A stretch of 64,000 nucleotides of DNA, from positions 1,240,001-1,304,000 of the forward strand of contig CP119326.1 of NCBI GenBank assembly GCA_029202665.1, in the 5' to 3' direction. Source of the stretch: Candidatus Brevundimonas colombiensis (GTDB lineage Bacteria; Pseudomonadota; Alphaproteobacteria; Caulobacterales; Caulobacteraceae). This document shows, in pieces, positions 44,717 through 51,820 of this stretch. Positions within the stretch are counted from its first letter, which is position 1. Each line of letters starts with the position of its first letter. Both the position numbers and the translations under genes were made by a program. The notes under the pieces are model-generated. The model did no database searches. It was given only the letters and a program-made list of their open reading frames with translations, and was not told where the DNA came from.

Positions 44717-45002
44717 CGTCGTTGTCCTTCATGTGTGTGGCCGTTGGGCCGATGGGTTGATGTTCACGCACGTCGCATTCGGTTGGTTGGTGGGCGCCCA
44801 CAGTTCATCGCTGCCCCGAAGCTGTGTTCGGAGCGGTAGTCGTCGTATCGGGATGGAAGTCCCGTCAGAGGTGAGGACGATCCCTCGCCTCGGGGTATTG
44901 ATGAGACCCGGATGAGGTCTCTACGGGAGGGCGTGATAACCCGCCTCGGTCTGGCCAGACATCAATAGAATGCCAGATGGCGGCGGGTTGCATAGCTGCG
45001 TG

Positions 45003-45157
45003 CTGGCGGCAGAATCGACATGGTGGTGATGGCCAGACGCCGATCTGCCGCCAGAGTGCTCATGAGGCTGCTGACCTGCTTTCGAGGGTGTGCGATCTGC
45101 CGCCAGCGGCAGGATCGCGGCGACGATTCTGCCGATCTTAACGACCGATCTGCCACC
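45003..45157. repeat. Iteron-like repeat field (right arm)
   Basis: Copies of a GAT(T/C)CTGCCGCCAG-type unit: inverted at 45003-45016, direct at 45042-45054 and 45094-45106, inverted at 45104-45116, degenerate at 45125-45137 and 45147-45157. Possible operator array, recombination enhancer or origin. Mirrored at 34443-34597. Confidence 0.6.
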
Positions 45158-45185
45158 GCTTCTTTCGACAGATTTGGAGGCAGCA

Positions 45186-45623
45186 TTGGCCAGAGCGTCG
45201 AAAAAGGATCAGGCGAAGCAGGAGTTAGCCGCTCGGCTGGGCATGCCGGTTAGGGACATCCTGACTCGCGAGGACGTCGCCGCGATGATGGACCCGCCGA
45301 CGACAACGGGCTGGATCGAGAAAAACCCTGACGCCAGTCCCCCCTTCTTCAACAAGGGGCATGGACACATCGCGCTCTACCCACGGGCATGGGTCGAGGA
45401 GCACCTGCGGACAGGCAAGGTCATGGACCACGGGCAACGATTGCTCGGCTCCAAACCTTGGCCTCCCGCACCGCCGCCGCCGCCGCCGGTCGATCCTGTG
45501 AAGCGCGACAACGCCCTCGCCTTCCTCGACAAACTCGGGGTGAAGGTAGATTCCAAGATGAAGAACCAGACCCAGATCAAGGAAATCGAGGATTACCGGA
45601 AGGGTGTGTCCGAGGGCTTCTAA
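45186..45623 (+). CDS. AlpA/excisionase-like HTH protein, right copy
   Basis: Identical to 33977-34414. TTG 45186 follows GGAGG (45176-45180) by 5 nt. In this arm the gene points toward attR and precedes the serine recombinase by about 155 bp, so they may be cotranscribed. In the circular form the same transcript would continue into the integrase. That arrangement (small HTH gene, recombinase, integrase) suits a recombination-control operon. Confidence 0.62.
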   Translation: MARASKKDQAKQELAARLGMPVRDILTREDVAAMMDPPTTTGWIEKNPDASPPFFNKGHGHIALYPRAWVEEHLRTGKVMDHGQRLLGSKPWPPAPPPPPPVDPVKRDNALAFLDKLGVKVDSKMKNQTQIKEIEDYRKGVSEGF

Positions 45624-45702
45624 AAGCAGGGTTGGGGTGTTCCAAAAACCCCTCCGAAATTCGCCCTTCTGGCCCCAGCAAATCCGGGCCACGCAGAACC
45701 CG

Positions 45703-45719
45703 TTTCAGCCGTGCTGAAA
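45703..45719. promoter_or_regulatory. Perfect palindrome upstream of the serine recombinase (right)
   Basis: TTTCAGC-3 nt-GCTGAAA about 60 bp upstream of ATG 45779; possible recombinase binding subsite or operator. Confidence 0.5.
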
Positions 45720-45778
45720 GATACCCGCGAAAACCACATCTGATTGACGCCCCGCCGATCCGTGAGACCTTCTGGTCG

Positions 45779-46402
45779 ATGAAGCGCGCTGGCATCTATC
45801 TTCGGGTCTCGACCGATCAGCAGACGACCGAGAACCAACTCCGCATCCTGACCGAGGTGGCCGAGCGATCCGGCTGGACCATCGTCAGGGTGTTCGAGGA
45901 TGCCGGTATCAGCGGCGCGAAGGGGCGGGATCAACGGCCGGGCTACGACGCCCTTCTGAAGGCCGTCCATCGTCGAGAGGTGGACATCGTGGCCGCATAC
46001 GCCGTTGACCGTCTGGGACGCTCCCTGACCGATCTGGTGGCCTTCCTCGGCGACATCCAAGCTCGGGGCTGCGACCTCTACCTTCACCAGCAGTCGGTCG
46101 ATACCTCGACGCCCTCGGGGCGCATGCTCTTCCAGATGCTGGCGGTGTTTTCCGAATTCGAGCGCGAACTGGTCAGGGGCAGGGTCCGAGCGGGCCTCGC
46201 TCGCGCTCGTGCCAAGGGCGTCGCGTTCGGTCGGCCCAGTTTGTCGCCCGACCGTGTGGCGGGGGTCGAGAAGGCCCTGAAGGACGGTCAGAGCATCCGG
46301 GCGGTAGCGAAGGCGACCGGCACCTCCACGGCCTCGGTCCAGCGCATCAAACGCGCCATGCTCACGGTCGAGGAAGATCGTCTGGAGAGCGTTGCCTCCT
46401 GA
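45779..46402 (+). CDS. Small serine recombinase (resolvase/invertase), right copy
   Basis: Identical protein to 33198-33821 (207 residues; catalytic Ser11 in YLRVSTDQ, C-terminal HTH). Here it is transcribed toward attR. The integrase start codon of the circular form (46500) lies 97 bp after its stop, so circularisation would place the integrase directly behind this gene. Two identical copies facing each other across the 9.7-kb cargo suggest recent duplication. Confidence 0.93.
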   Translation: MKRAGIYLRVSTDQQTTENQLRILTEVAERSGWTIVRVFEDAGISGAKGRDQRPGYDALLKAVHRREVDIVAAYAVDRLGRSLTDLVAFLGDIQARGCDLYLHQQSVDTSTPSGRMLFQMLAVFSEFERELVRGRVRAGLARARAKGVAFGRPSLSPDRVAGVEKALKDGQSIRAVAKATGTSTASVQRIKRAMLTVEEDRLESVAS

Positions 46403-46499
46403 CGTCAGGGGCGGTCATAGAGGGCCGTGGAAGACGTTGACCCCTGCCTGACATCAGACTCTCCTGCCGCCTCGAACTCCCGAGTCGCAGAGCACCTCC

Positions 46500-46565
46500 A
46501 TGACCGACGAAACCGACCCAAAGGTCGTCCCCTCGGCTCCACCAGGCGGCTTTCAGACATGAGGG
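46500..46565 (+). other. Separated 5' end of the integrase frame (episomal start)
   Basis: ATG 46500 reads MTDETDPKVVPSAPP across the att core. At attR it then leaves the element into chromosomal sequence (GGFQT, stop at 46560). In the attP copy at 33100 the same start continues into the integrase. This indicates that the core lies within the integrase coding frame. Confidence 0.7.
46528..46544 (+). repeat. attR core
   Basis: TCCCCTCGGCTCCACCA, direct repeat of the tRNA-Ala 3' end, followed by chromosomal GGCGGCTTTCAG. Confidence 0.9.
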
Positions 46566-46589
46566 TGCGGTCGTGCGCGGAGGGAGGCT

Positions 46590-46967
46590 TTACCGGAGGG
46601 CGATGTAGCCGCGTTCGATGATGCGGCGCAGGGCTTCGTAGGCTTCGGCGAGTTCGTCGAAGGCGGTGCGGGCCGCCGTCAGGCGGGCGATCTGGTCGGG
46701 GGTGACGGCCGAGCCTGAGTGGGCCAGGCGCAGCGATTCGGCCACCCATTTTGCGCGCGCCGTGGCGGTCATGACCGCCAGCTTCTGCAGGGATGCGGCG
46801 TCCACGCCGCTCAGGGCCTGGCCGATCACCTCCCTGTTGGCGATATAGGCGGCGTAGTCGATCTGCTCCAGCTGGCCGCGCAGGCGGCGCTGTTCCTGCG
46901 GATCGGTGTCCTGCGGCTCGAAATGGTCGCTGTAGCGGCGGGTGCTGGACGTCATCTTGGTCGACAT
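46590..46967 (-). CDS. Conserved-looking hypothetical protein (125 aa)
   Basis: Helical soluble protein: MSTKMTSSTRRYSDHFEPQDTD..., then LRGQLEQIDYAAYIANREVIG and LAVMTATARAKWVAESLRLA. No family recognised. First chromosomal gene to the right of the island; its composition is again typical of the host. Divergent from the SDR gene. Confidence 0.65.
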   Translation of the reverse strand: MSTKMTSSTRRYSDHFEPQDTDPQEQRRLRGQLEQIDYAAYIANREVIGQALSGVDAASLQKLAVMTATARAKWVAESLRLAHSGSAVTPDQIARLTAARTAFDELAEAYEALRRIIERGYIALR

Positions 46968-47111
46968 GGGCTTGAGCCCTCCCCGGCCTGCGCTGACGGC
47001 CTTCGGGGCCGCTTGGGGCCAAGGGTTGCGCCGAACCGGTTAACGCCGCGTTTGCGTCGCCGGGCCGGAAGCCCGATATCAGGAAGACCCACCCTCGCTG
47101 CGGAGACGACC

Positions 47112-47903
47112 ATGGACCTGAAACTTCAAGACAGGCGCGCCCTGATCTGCGGCGGTTCGTCCGGCCTGGGGCGGGCGGTCGCGATGGCCCTGGTGGCCGA
47201 GGGCGTCCACGTGGTCCTGTTGTCGCGCGACGCGGCGGCTCTGACGGAGGCGGCCGAGGCGTTGAACGCCATGGGGCCGGGGCGAGCGGGCTTCGTCACG
47301 GCGGACCTGGCCGACCATGCGGGCCTGTTGAAGGCCGTCGATCAGGCCGAGGTGCAGCTGGGCGGGCCGGTCGAGATCCTGCTGAACAACACCGGCGGGC
47401 CGCCGCCGTCCGGCGTTTCAGGGCTGGAACCCGACGTCTGGCGCGACCATTTCGAATCCATGGTGCTGTCGATCTTCCGCCTGACCGATCGGGTGCTGCC
47501 GGCCATGCGGGCGGCGGGCTGGGGGCGGATATTGAATGTGGCGTCGATCACGGTGGTCGAGCCGTCGGCGGCGCTGGGGGTGTCAAACACCTTGCGGGCC
47601 TCGGTCGCCGCCTGGGCCAAGACCCTGGCCAACGAGGTCGGACCGGACGGCGTGACCGTCAACACCCTGTTGCCCGGACGGATCGACACGCCGCGCATCG
47701 CCAGGCTGGATCAGGCGGCGGCCGAGCGAACGGGCGTGACGCCGCAACAGGCGCGCGCGGATTCTGTCAGGTCCATTCCCGTCGGCCGCATCGGCGCGAC
47801 CGAGGAGTTCGGCGCGACCGCCGCCTTCCTGGCCAGCCCGTTGGCGGCCTATATCACCGGCTCGCTGATCCGGCTGGACGGCGGGGCGATCAAGGCGATC
47901 TAA
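47112..47903 (+). CDS. SDR-family oxidoreductase-like protein lacking the YxxxK motif
   Basis: 263 residues of the short-chain dehydrogenase/reductase fold. The cofactor loop is ALICGGSSGLGRAVA, NNTGG replaces the usual NNAG, and the active-site Ser is in NVASITVV. The expected Tyr-x3-Lys is read as SNTLR, so Tyr and Lys are not at their usual places. Comparable SDRs with SN..R are known and are annotated as 3-oxoacyl-ACP reductases, but catalysis is uncertain. The C-terminus has TGSLIRLDGGAIKAI. ATG 47112. Confidence 0.85.
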   Translation: MDLKLQDRRALICGGSSGLGRAVAMALVAEGVHVVLLSRDAAALTEAAEALNAMGPGRAGFVTADLADHAGLLKAVDQAEVQLGGPVEILLNNTGGPPPSGVSGLEPDVWRDHFESMVLSIFRLTDRVLPAMRAAGWGRILNVASITVVEPSAALGVSNTLRASVAAWAKTLANEVGPDGVTVNTLLPGRIDTPRIARLDQAAAERTGVTPQQARADSVRSIPVGRIGATEEFGATAAFLASPLAAYITGSLIRLDGGAIKAI

Positions 47904-47954
47904 GCAATCGACGGTTGCGGGTGTAGCCCGCCGGCTCAGGCTGGAGGTTTTGCG

Positions 47955-48327
47955 ATGCTGCTGTCCTTGTTGATGCGGATCGTCGTCGATGGCGCGGCTG
48001 TGGCCCATGCCGGCCCCGCGGTGGAGACGGCGATAGCCCAGCCCGCGCCGGTCGTGGACCGGACGGTGACGGCCTGCGATTCGATGTTGCTGGAGGCGGC
48101 GGAGCACAGGCCCGGTGTGGCGGCTGCGCGATCGGGTCTTCTGCTCGACCGCGCGCGATGCAGGCGAGGCGCGGCGGTATCTGCTGTTCGACCTGCGTGA
48201 CGGGGCCGGTTGCCCGACGCCGATCAGTTACGACGTGTCGGGGCAGGGGGCGGCGCTGGGGCGCAATCTGCTTCAATCGGAACAAGCCTCGCCTGCGCCC
48301 CGACCCTTCGCACCCCGGCCTCGCTGA
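47955..48327 (+). pseudogene. Small gene with probable frameshift
   Basis: ATG 47955 follows a good GGAGG and encodes a signal-like start (LLSLLMRIVVDGAAVAHA). After about codon 40 the protein-like sequence moves to another frame open from 48070 to 48327 (WRLRDRVFCSTARDAGEARRYLLFDLRDGAGCPT), while the first frame decays into low-complexity Arg/Ala until 48200. A single-base indel between 48070 and 48200 would join the two. It may be a real frameshift or a sequencing error. No family recognised. Confidence 0.42.
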
Positions 48328-49275
48328 TCAGTCGGGAACCGGACTGATCGGCGGGCGGTCCGACAGCACGGCCTGCAGATTGGCGATCATCAGTTCGGCC
48401 ATGGCCTCTCGCGTCTGAACGGTGGCCGAGGCGACGTGGGGCGTCAGGACGCAGCGATCGCTGTCGATCAGGGCCTGGGGCACGTTGGGCTCGTCGGCGA
48501 AGACGTCCAGGCCCGCGCCGCCCAAGGCGCCCGAGGTCAGGGCCGCGACCAGGGCGTCCTGATCCACCACCTCGCCGCGCGCCACATTGACCAGGACGCC
48601 GTCTGGACCCAGGGCCTTCAGCACCTCGGACGAGACCAGGCCGCGCGTCGAGGCGCCGCCCGGCACGATGACGACCAGCACATCGACCTGGGCCGCCAGA
48701 TCGACCAGGTCCGGCACATGCCGCCAGGGCGCGTCGGCGACGGGGCGGCGGGTGTGATAGGCGATCTCTCCAGCCAGCGGCGCCAGCCGTTCGGCAATGG
48801 CCCGGCCGATGCGGCCCAGACCCAGCAGTCCGTATCTCAGCCCTGCAGCGCGGCGCGACAGGGGCGGCGGCCCCTCCGACGCCCAGCGTCCGGCGCGGAC
48901 ATAGGCGTCCATGGCGGGCAGTCGGCGCAGCGTCCCCAGCGCCAGCAGCAGGGCCAGATCCGCCACGTCGTCGTTCAGCACATCGGGCGTATGGGTCACG
49001 ACCACGCCGCGCGATCGGGCGTGGGCCACGTCGGTCAGGTCATAGCCGACGGCGTGAACCGAAATGATCTTCAGGGCCGGCAGAGTGTCGATCAGCCGGG
49101 CGTCCACGCTGACGGCGCCGGACGCCGCGATGGCCAGGATGCGCCCGGCCGTTTCGGGCCGCGGCAGGCCGTCCGGGCCAGGACGATGCAGGGTCCAGCC
49201 CCGGTCGGGCGCCTGACGGGTCAGCATGTCGTCGGCCAGGGCGGGCAGGCCGATCACCAGTATGTCGATGCTCAT
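48328..49275 (-). CDS. 2-hydroxyacid dehydrogenase (hydroxypyruvate/glyoxylate reductase type)
   Basis: 315 residues. Substrate-domain segment IISVHAVGYDLTDVAHARSRGV, nucleotide loop YGLLGLGRIGRAIAERLAP, catalytic Arg in LVNVARGEVVD, Glu in DVFADEPN and His in VLTPHVASAT. Homologous in fold to 8459-9445 but clearly different in sequence. Substrate is not determined. Start ATG 49275; 9 bp after it comes the xerC stop, so it may be cotranscribed with xerC. Confidence 0.92.
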   Translation of the reverse strand: MSIDILVIGLPALADDMLTRQAPDRGWTLHRPGPDGLPRPETAGRILAIAASGAVSVDARLIDTLPALKIISVHAVGYDLTDVAHARSRGVVVTHTPDVLNDDVADLALLLALGTLRRLPAMDAYVRAGRWASEGPPPLSRRAAGLRYGLLGLGRIGRAIAERLAPLAGEIAYHTRRPVADAPWRHVPDLVDLAAQVDVLVVIVPGGASTRGLVSSEVLKALGPDGVLVNVARGEVVDQDALVAALTSGALGGAGLDVFADEPNVPQALIDSDRCVLTPHVASATVQTREAMAELMIANLQAVLSDRPPISPVPD

Positions 49276-49284
49276 GCGACCCTT

Positions 49285-50214
49285 CTAGGCGCGCGGATGG
49301 GCGGCCGCATAGGCGTTCAAAAGTCTATCCGCATCGACGCCGGTGTATTTCTGGGTGGTCGACAGGCTGGCGTGGCCCAGCAACTCCTGAATGGAGCGCA
49401 GATCGGCGCCGGCGCCCAGCAGATGGGTCGCGAAACTGTGGCGCAGGGCGTGGGGGGTGGTGCGTTCGGGCAGGCCGAGACGTCCACGCAGCCGCTGGAC
49501 CGAGGCCTGGACGTGGCGGGGGCTCAAAGGTCCGCCGCGCCGGGCGCGGAACAGGGCGTCGGCGGGCTGGAGCGGAAACGGCTGGAGCGCCAGATAGGCG
49601 TCCACCGCCTGGCGCACGGCGGGCAGGACGGGGACGATCCGGGTCTTTGATCCCTTGCCGACGATCCGCAACGCCTCGCCCAGCGGCGCGTCGGCGCGCG
49701 TCAGGGACAGCCCCTCCGATATCCGCAGGCCGCAGCCGTACAACAGGGTCAGGACGGCGCGGTCGCGCGCGGCCTCCCACGGTTCGGCGTCGGGATCGGC
49801 GTCCGGTTCGGCCAGCAGGCCGCGCGCCTGATCCTCCGTGACCGGGCGGGGCAGGCTGGGCTTGGCCTTGGGACCGCGCACCAGGGCCAGCTGCGGCGCG
49901 GGCGTATCCAGCCGCCGGTCCAGAAAGGCGTGAAAGCCGCGGATGGCCGACAGGGTCTGGCTGAGCGAACGGGCCGCCAGCGGATGATCGCCCGCCGCCT
50001 TTGAACCCTGGCGGCGCTCGGCCATATGGGCGCGGACTTCGGCGGCGGTGATGGTTCCAAGATCGCCCAGCGACAGCGCCTCGCCGCGATGGCGCTCCAG
50101 AAAGGCGACATACAGCCGGCCGATGTGGCCATAGGCCTCCAGGGTGCGGGGCGACAGCCGCCGTTCGTGCGCCAGATGATCCAGCCAGGCGCGCAGGGCG
50201 TCGGGAGCGGTCAT
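49285..50214 (-). CDS. xerC: Site-specific tyrosine recombinase XerC
   Basis: Resolves chromosome dimers at dif with XerD. About 309 residues. N-terminal SAM-like domain (LDHLAHERRLSPRTLEAYGHIGRLYVAFL), catalytic Arg in GCGLRISEGLSL, Lys in GKGSKTRIVPVL, HALRHSFATHLL, LLGHASLSTTQKYT with the Tyr nucleophile. The DUF484 gene is directly upstream, which is the usual XerC neighbour. ATG 50214 is preferred; ATG 50229 would add MENGP. A REP-like element separates it from DUF484. Confidence 0.92.
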   Translation of the reverse strand: MTAPDALRAWLDHLAHERRLSPRTLEAYGHIGRLYVAFLERHRGEALSLGDLGTITAAEVRAHMAERRQGSKAAGDHPLAARSLSQTLSAIRGFHAFLDRRLDTPAPQLALVRGPKAKPSLPRPVTEDQARGLLAEPDADPDAEPWEAARDRAVLTLLYGCGLRISEGLSLTRADAPLGEALRIVGKGSKTRIVPVLPAVRQAVDAYLALQPFPLQPADALFRARRGGPLSPRHVQASVQRLRGRLGLPERTTPHALRHSFATHLLGAGADLRSIQELLGHASLSTTQKYTGVDADRLLNAYAAAHPRA

Positions 50215-50229
50215 CGGTCCATTTTCCAT

Positions 50230-50353
50230 CCGTCATCCTCGGGCTCGACCCGAGGATCGGGCGTCGTGCGTGACGAACGGTGGAGGTCGTGCGCCAACCT
50301 GCTCGCACTTGCGACGGCCCATCCGGCCCTCGGGTCAAGCCCGAGGGTGACGG
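50230..50353. repeat. REP-like palindromic element, copy 3
   Basis: Two inverted arms (CGTCATCCTCGGGCTCGACC... and CCCTCGGGTCAAGCCCGAGG) between DUF484 and xerC; same family as 11991-12104 and 24809-24918. Confidence 0.88.
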
Positions 50354-50371
50354 TGAAAGATTGGGCTGTGA

Positions 50372-51097
50372 TCAGTTCAGAATGGGCCATCGCTCGGCCA
50401 TCCGCTCAACCACGCGCGCCAGGAAGGCGGCCAGCTCGCAGCCCATGTTTGGGGTGAAACCTTCGGGTTCGGGCGAGCCGAAGGCGCACAGGCAGGGACG
50501 CGGCGGGCCGCCGGGCGTCAGGTGCGGGGCCATGCGGACCAGGGCGATGGACTTCACCTGATCCTCGGCCGCGCCGAAGAAATTCAGCCCGGTGATCATC
50601 GGCCCAAGCCAGGTCAGGCCGTGTTCGCCCAGAAGGTTGTCGACGTCGCCCTCTTCCAGCGCGCGCCAGCCGAAGGGCACGCCGCCGGGCTTTTCCAGGG
50701 CGATGGCGGCCCCGGCCAGACCGAACCGGGCCTGGGCCGCGCCGTCCAGACGCCGCGCCAGGTCGGAATGGTTGCGCGATTCCATCAGGTCCAGGGTGGA
50801 GACGTGGGTCTGGGTCTGGGCGGCGAAGTTGGCGCGGGCGACCATCTCGACCTCGCGCCGGGCGCCGGCCTCGCGCTCGGCGACGGCTTCCAGCCGGGTC
50901 AGGGCGGCGGCGCCGAAGTCCACCACATTGCGTCCGTGCGGGCGCAGGCCGATTTCTTCCAGCAGGGAGCGGTCGTCCAGCAGGGTCTGCGGGTGAGTCT
51001 GCAACCAGCCGCGCACCTCGGGCCAATGCAGGCCATCGCCGATGTGCGGGGTTACGTCCGTTTCCGACGTTTCGAAGAGGTCCAATGAGCCGCTCAA
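50372..51097 (-). CDS. DUF484 family protein
   Basis: 241 residues. PEVRGWLQTHPQTLLDDRSLLEEIGL is the family N-terminus, followed by a coiled/GAF-like part (VDFGAAALTRLEAVAEREAG) and LVRMAPHLTPG. DUF484 proteins are GAF-like and frequently sit next to xerC; their function is not known to me. Separated from xerC here by a REP-like element. Confidence 0.88.
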   Translation of the reverse strand: MSGSLDLFETSETDVTPHIGDGLHWPEVRGWLQTHPQTLLDDRSLLEEIGLRPHGRNVVDFGAAALTRLEAVAEREAGARREVEMVARANFAAQTQTHVSTLDLMESRNHSDLARRLDGAAQARFGLAGAAIALEKPGGVPFGWRALEEGDVDNLLGEHGLTWLGPMITGLNFFGAAEDQVKSIALVRMAPHLTPGGPPRPCLCAFGSPEPEGFTPNMGCELAAFLARVVERMAERWPILN

Positions 51098-51136
51098 CAG
51101 ACCTCTCCGGGACGTGCGATGCTACAGAATAGCCGA

Positions 51137-51790
51137 CTACAAGATGGATTGGCCCGTCTTGGCCCAGTCCGCCACGAAGGCATCAAGACCCTTGTCGGTT
51201 AACGGGTGGTTCACCAGCGCCTTGAAGGTGTCGGCGCCGAAGGTGGCGGCGTCCGATCCGGCGACGGCGGCGGCGGCCACATGGCCGACGTTGCGCAAGC
51301 TGGCGGCCAGGATTTGGGTCTCGAAACCGTGGACGTCGTACAGGACGCGGATTTCTTCCAAGAGACCGATCCCGTCGGCGCCGTTGTCCTCAAGCCGGCC
51401 GACGAAGGGCGAAACGAAGGTCGCGCCGGCCTTGGCGGCCAACAGGGCCTGGGCGGCCGAGAAGCACAGGGTGACGTTGGTCTTGATCCCCTTGTCGGAG
51501 AAGACGCGGCAGGCGCGCAGCCCATCCCAGGTCAGCGGCAGTTTGACGACCACGTTCGGGGCGATGGCGGCCAGCTTGTCGCCCTCCTTGACCATGGTCT
51601 CGAAATCCAGCGACACGGCCTCGGCGGAAATCGGCCCCTCGACCAGGGCGCAGATTTCGGCGATGACCTCGGCGATGTTACGGCCCGACTTGGCGATCAG
51701 CGACGGATTGGTGGTGACGCCGTCCACCATGCCGGTGGGGACCATGTCCTTGATGACGGCGACATCGGCGGTATCGAGAAAGAGTTTCAT
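51137..51790 (-). CDS. Fructose-6-phosphate aldolase / transaldolase-like (TalC/Fsa type)
   Basis: 217 residues, the short TalC/Fsa type. MKLFLDTADVAVIKDMV, GVTTNPSLIAKSGR, then the Schiff-base Lys in VVVKLPLTWDGLRA, TNVTLCFSAAQALLAAKAGATFVSPFVGRLED, and ILAASLRNVGHV. Could be transaldolase or fructose-6-phosphate aldolase; sequence alone does not separate them safely. ATG 51790; an alternative at 51802 adds MKPP. Divergent from priA. Confidence 0.93.
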   Translation of the reverse strand: MKLFLDTADVAVIKDMVPTGMVDGVTTNPSLIAKSGRNIAEVIAEICALVEGPISAEAVSLDFETMVKEGDKLAAIAPNVVVKLPLTWDGLRACRVFSDKGIKTNVTLCFSAAQALLAAKAGATFVSPFVGRLEDNGADGIGLLEEIRVLYDVHGFETQILAASLRNVGHVAAAAVAGSDAATFGADTFKALVNHPLTDKGLDAFVADWAKTGQSIL

Positions 51791-51820
51791 GGGCGGCTTC
51801 ATAGCCGAGAGCGAAGTCTG

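Larger units (their letters stand above)
44667..46544 (+). repeat. 1,878-bp inverted arm, right copy
   Basis: Reverse-complement counterpart of 33056-34933 (coordinate sum 79600). Ends at the attR core. Confidence 0.93.
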
